NCBI GenBank assembly: GCA_964651095.1
Contig: CAZYWO010000010.1
Coordinates: 1 to 32,883, forward strand
Direction: 5' to 3'
Source of the DNA: SUG1106 sp964651095
GTDB lineage: Bacteria; Bacillota; Clostridia; Peptostreptococcales; Anaerovoracaceae
Length of the DNA: 32,883 nt
Part shown: positions 31,695-32,883 of the stretch, piece by piece
Layout: each line of letters starts with the position of its first letter
Position numbering within the stretch: position 1 is the stretch's first letter
The notes under the pieces: model-generated
The model's input: only the letters and a program-made list of their open reading frames with translations
What the model was told of the DNA's origin: nothing
Database searches by the model: none
Made by a program: the position numbers and the translations under genes

Positions 31695-32471
31695 CTATCT
31701 GTTTTTAAATTCTGCAGGCCGTTTTTCGAGGAATGCTTTCATTCCTTCCTTTTGATCTTCTGTACCGAAACATCCTCCGAAAGCCTCTGCTTCCAAGGCA
31801 GAACCTGAGAACATGTCAAGGTGATAACCTTTGTTAATGCAAGTTTTAGACATGGCAACTGCAATAGGCGCTTTGGAGGCAATCTTTCTTGCAATTTCTT
31901 CACAGACAGGAATAAGTTCTTCCGGTTCAACTACTTTTTCCACCAAGCCTATTCTTAAAGCTTCTTCAGCTCCTATAGTATCGGCAGTCAGAATAAGCAT
32001 TTTAGCCATACCTTTTCCTACCAGTTTGGATAATCTCTGAGTACCGCCAAATCCCGGAGTAATTCCCAGACCAACTTCGGGCTGACCGAATTTGGCTTTA
32101 GCAGAGGCGATTCTAAAATCACATGCCATCGCGATTTCGCATCCACCACCAAGAGCAAATCCATTAACTGCGGCAATTACAGGTTTTTCAATTTTTTCGA
32201 TAAAGTTCATAACCTTTTGACCGTAAGCGCCGAAAGCTCTGCCTTCTGAAACTGTCAATGTACTCATTTGCGCAATGTCAGCGCCTGCAACAAATGACCT
32301 GCCTTCACCTGTTAAAATAACAACGCGCACAGCCTCATCCGCCTCAATTTTATTAAATACATCAAATAATTCTTCAAGAACAGTTTTATTGAGAGCGTTT
32401 AAAGCTTCCGGTCTGTTAATCGTAACATATCCGATGTTTTCTTTTACTTCATATTTAATCGTCTGATACAT
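31695..32471 (-). CDS. crt: Crotonase / 3-hydroxybutyryl-CoA dehydratase-like enoyl-CoA hydratase
   Basis: A 258-residue crotonase-fold enzyme. The acyl-CoA oxyanion hole is formed by SFVAGADIAQM and NGFALGGGCEIAMACD. The two catalytic glutamates of true hydratases are Glu112 (GGGCEIA) and Glu132 (GQPEVGLGITPGFGGTQRL). The C-terminal FGTEDQKEGMKAFLEKR is like that of clostridial Crt, which dehydrates 3-hydroxybutyryl-CoA to crotonyl-CoA in butyrate formation. The usual partners (bcd, etfAB, hbd, thl) are not adjacent, so another 3-hydroxyacyl-CoA substrate is possible. An AAAGGAAA site precedes the ATG. Confidence 0.9.
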   Translation of the reverse strand: MYQTIKYEVKENIGYVTINRPEALNALNKTVLEELFDVFNKIEADEAVRVVILTGEGRSFVAGADIAQMSTLTVSEGRAFGAYGQKVMNFIEKIEKPVIAAVNGFALGGGCEIAMACDFRIASAKAKFGQPEVGLGITPGFGGTQRLSKLVGKGMAKMLILTADTIGAEEALRIGLVEKVVEPEELIPVCEEIARKIASKAPIAVAMSKTCINKGYHLDMFSGSALEAEAFGGCFGTEDQKEGMKAFLEKRPAEFKNR

Positions 32472-32520
32472 CTTTTAATTTCCTTTCTTATGTAAAAATC
32501 AAAATTTGGAAGTTAGTTTG

Positions 32521-32549
32521 ATTTTAACATTTTAATGAGGGATAATCAA
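32521..32549 (-). promoter_or_regulatory. Promoter of the crotonase gene
   Basis: On the minus strand TTGATT (32544-32549) and TAAAAT (32521-32526) are spaced by 17 bases, about 50 bases before the start codon. Confidence 0.6.
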
Positions 32550-32590
32550 TGAAATGTTATTAAATTAACAAAAATATTTTATATATGTAC

Positions 32591-32635
32591 TGTACTTGCA
32601 ATTACAGTAAAAAAATAGTATAATTGCAAAGTACA
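32591..32635. promoter_or_regulatory. Inverted repeat enclosing the promoter at 32596-32624
   Basis: TGTACTTGCAATTA at 32591-32604 is complementary to TAATTGCAAAGTACA at 32621-32635 with one extra A. The arms cover both the -35 and the -10 box, so a dimeric or tetrameric repressor bound here would block RNA polymerase. Confidence 0.6.
32596..32624 (+). promoter_or_regulatory. Promoter of the last gene
   Basis: TTGCAA at 32596-32601 and a perfect TATAAT at 32619-32624 are spaced by 17 bases, 37 bases before the ATG at 32662. Confidence 0.7.
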
Positions 32636-32661
32636 TTTTAACCCAAGAATTGGAGGATATC

Positions 32662-32883
32662 ATGGGAAATCATATTATAATCGAACCTGCGAAAAAGATA
32701 CGGGAAATTGCAAGGCAAGCTTTGGCAGGTTATTGGAAACCTGTAATGATCGCTGTTGTTATTTATTATTTGCTCACGTCGGGAGTATCGTCTGTACTGG
32801 ATTATTTCTTTTCATTTACTTATCCAATAGAAATGTATGGTCAGACATTGTCTGCTAATATATCCTACGGAGGAAACTTATAT
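32662..32883 (+). CDS. Membrane protein, probably DUF975 family, 5' part
   Basis: The frame is open from the ATG at 32662 to the end of the window (74 residues). A TTGGAGGA site lies seven or eight bases upstream. The start reads MGNHIIIEPAKKIREIARQA, followed by LAGYWKPVMIAVVIYYLLTS, a first membrane span at about residues 28-50, and then an aromatic stretch. An amphipathic IRE-AR-AL-G-W helix leading into a membrane span is typical of DUF975 proteins, whose function is unknown. The rest lies beyond the window, so the family call is tentative. Confidence 0.6.
   Translation, partial: MGNHIIIEPAKKIREIARQALAGYWKPVMIAVVIYYLLTSGVSSVLDYFFSFTYPIEMYGQTLSANISYGGNLY

Overview
The window looks like chromosomal core sequence of an anaerobic, low-to-moderate G+C member of the Clostridia. 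The evidence is AAGGAGG-type ribosome binding sites, the anaerobic (cbi) cobalamin route, the recN-argR and ruvCAB-queA neighbourhoods, a sigma-54 gene next to a glycolytic operon, a membrane pyrophosphatase and a clostridial-type crotonase. A relative of the Anaerovoracaceae / Eubacteriales family XIII would fit, but that is a weak guess. No tRNA, rRNA, CRISPR array or complete mobile element was seen.

Bases 1-15440 hold one plus-strand operon for corrin synthesis. It runs 3' end of cbiG, cbiH, a cbiJ-cbiE-cbiT triple fusion, cbiA, cbiB, cobD-like, cbiP, cbiC, hemA, a precorrin-2 dehydrogenase, a hemC-cobA-hemD triple fusion, hemB and hemL. Together these make 5-aminolevulinate from glutamyl-tRNA (HemA, HemL), build and methylate uroporphyrinogen III (HemB, fusion), oxidise precorrin-2, contract and amidate the corrin ring, and attach the aminopropanol arm. 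Genes overlap or lie a few bases apart, the largest gap is 57 bases, and a strong two-way terminator ends the unit. No late heme genes are present, so this copy of the tetrapyrrole trunk appears dedicated to corrin and siroheme.

Bases 15548-17678 carry recN and argR on the minus strand. argR is broken at codon 11 by a foreign segment and a run of ten Ns flanked by CAAT, the most notable anomaly in the window. Divergently, ruvC-ruvA-ruvB-queA (17890-21127) encode Holliday junction processing and queuosine synthesis.

Bases 21220-22735 hold two minus-strand genes: a SEC-C motif protein and a short homoserine dehydrogenase without an ACT domain. From 22911 the plus strand carries trmL, rpoN, then gap1-pgk-gap2-tpiA, secG and hppA. 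The two GAPDH genes are clearly different. gap2 keeps the Asp typical of NAD enzymes, while gap1 has Val-Arg at that place and may prefer NADP. The usual cggR regulator gene is absent between rpoN and gap1.

The right end has paired terminators, a lone minus-strand crotonase gene, and the 5' part of a membrane protein gene (DUF975-like). The promoter of that last gene lies inside a long inverted repeat.

The best candidates for something undescribed are the interrupted argR, the gap1-pgk-gap2-tpiA arrangement with split cofactor residues, the two triple fusions, and the promoter palindrome at 32591-32635. No wholly new system is evident; most of the window is recognisable housekeeping metabolism.
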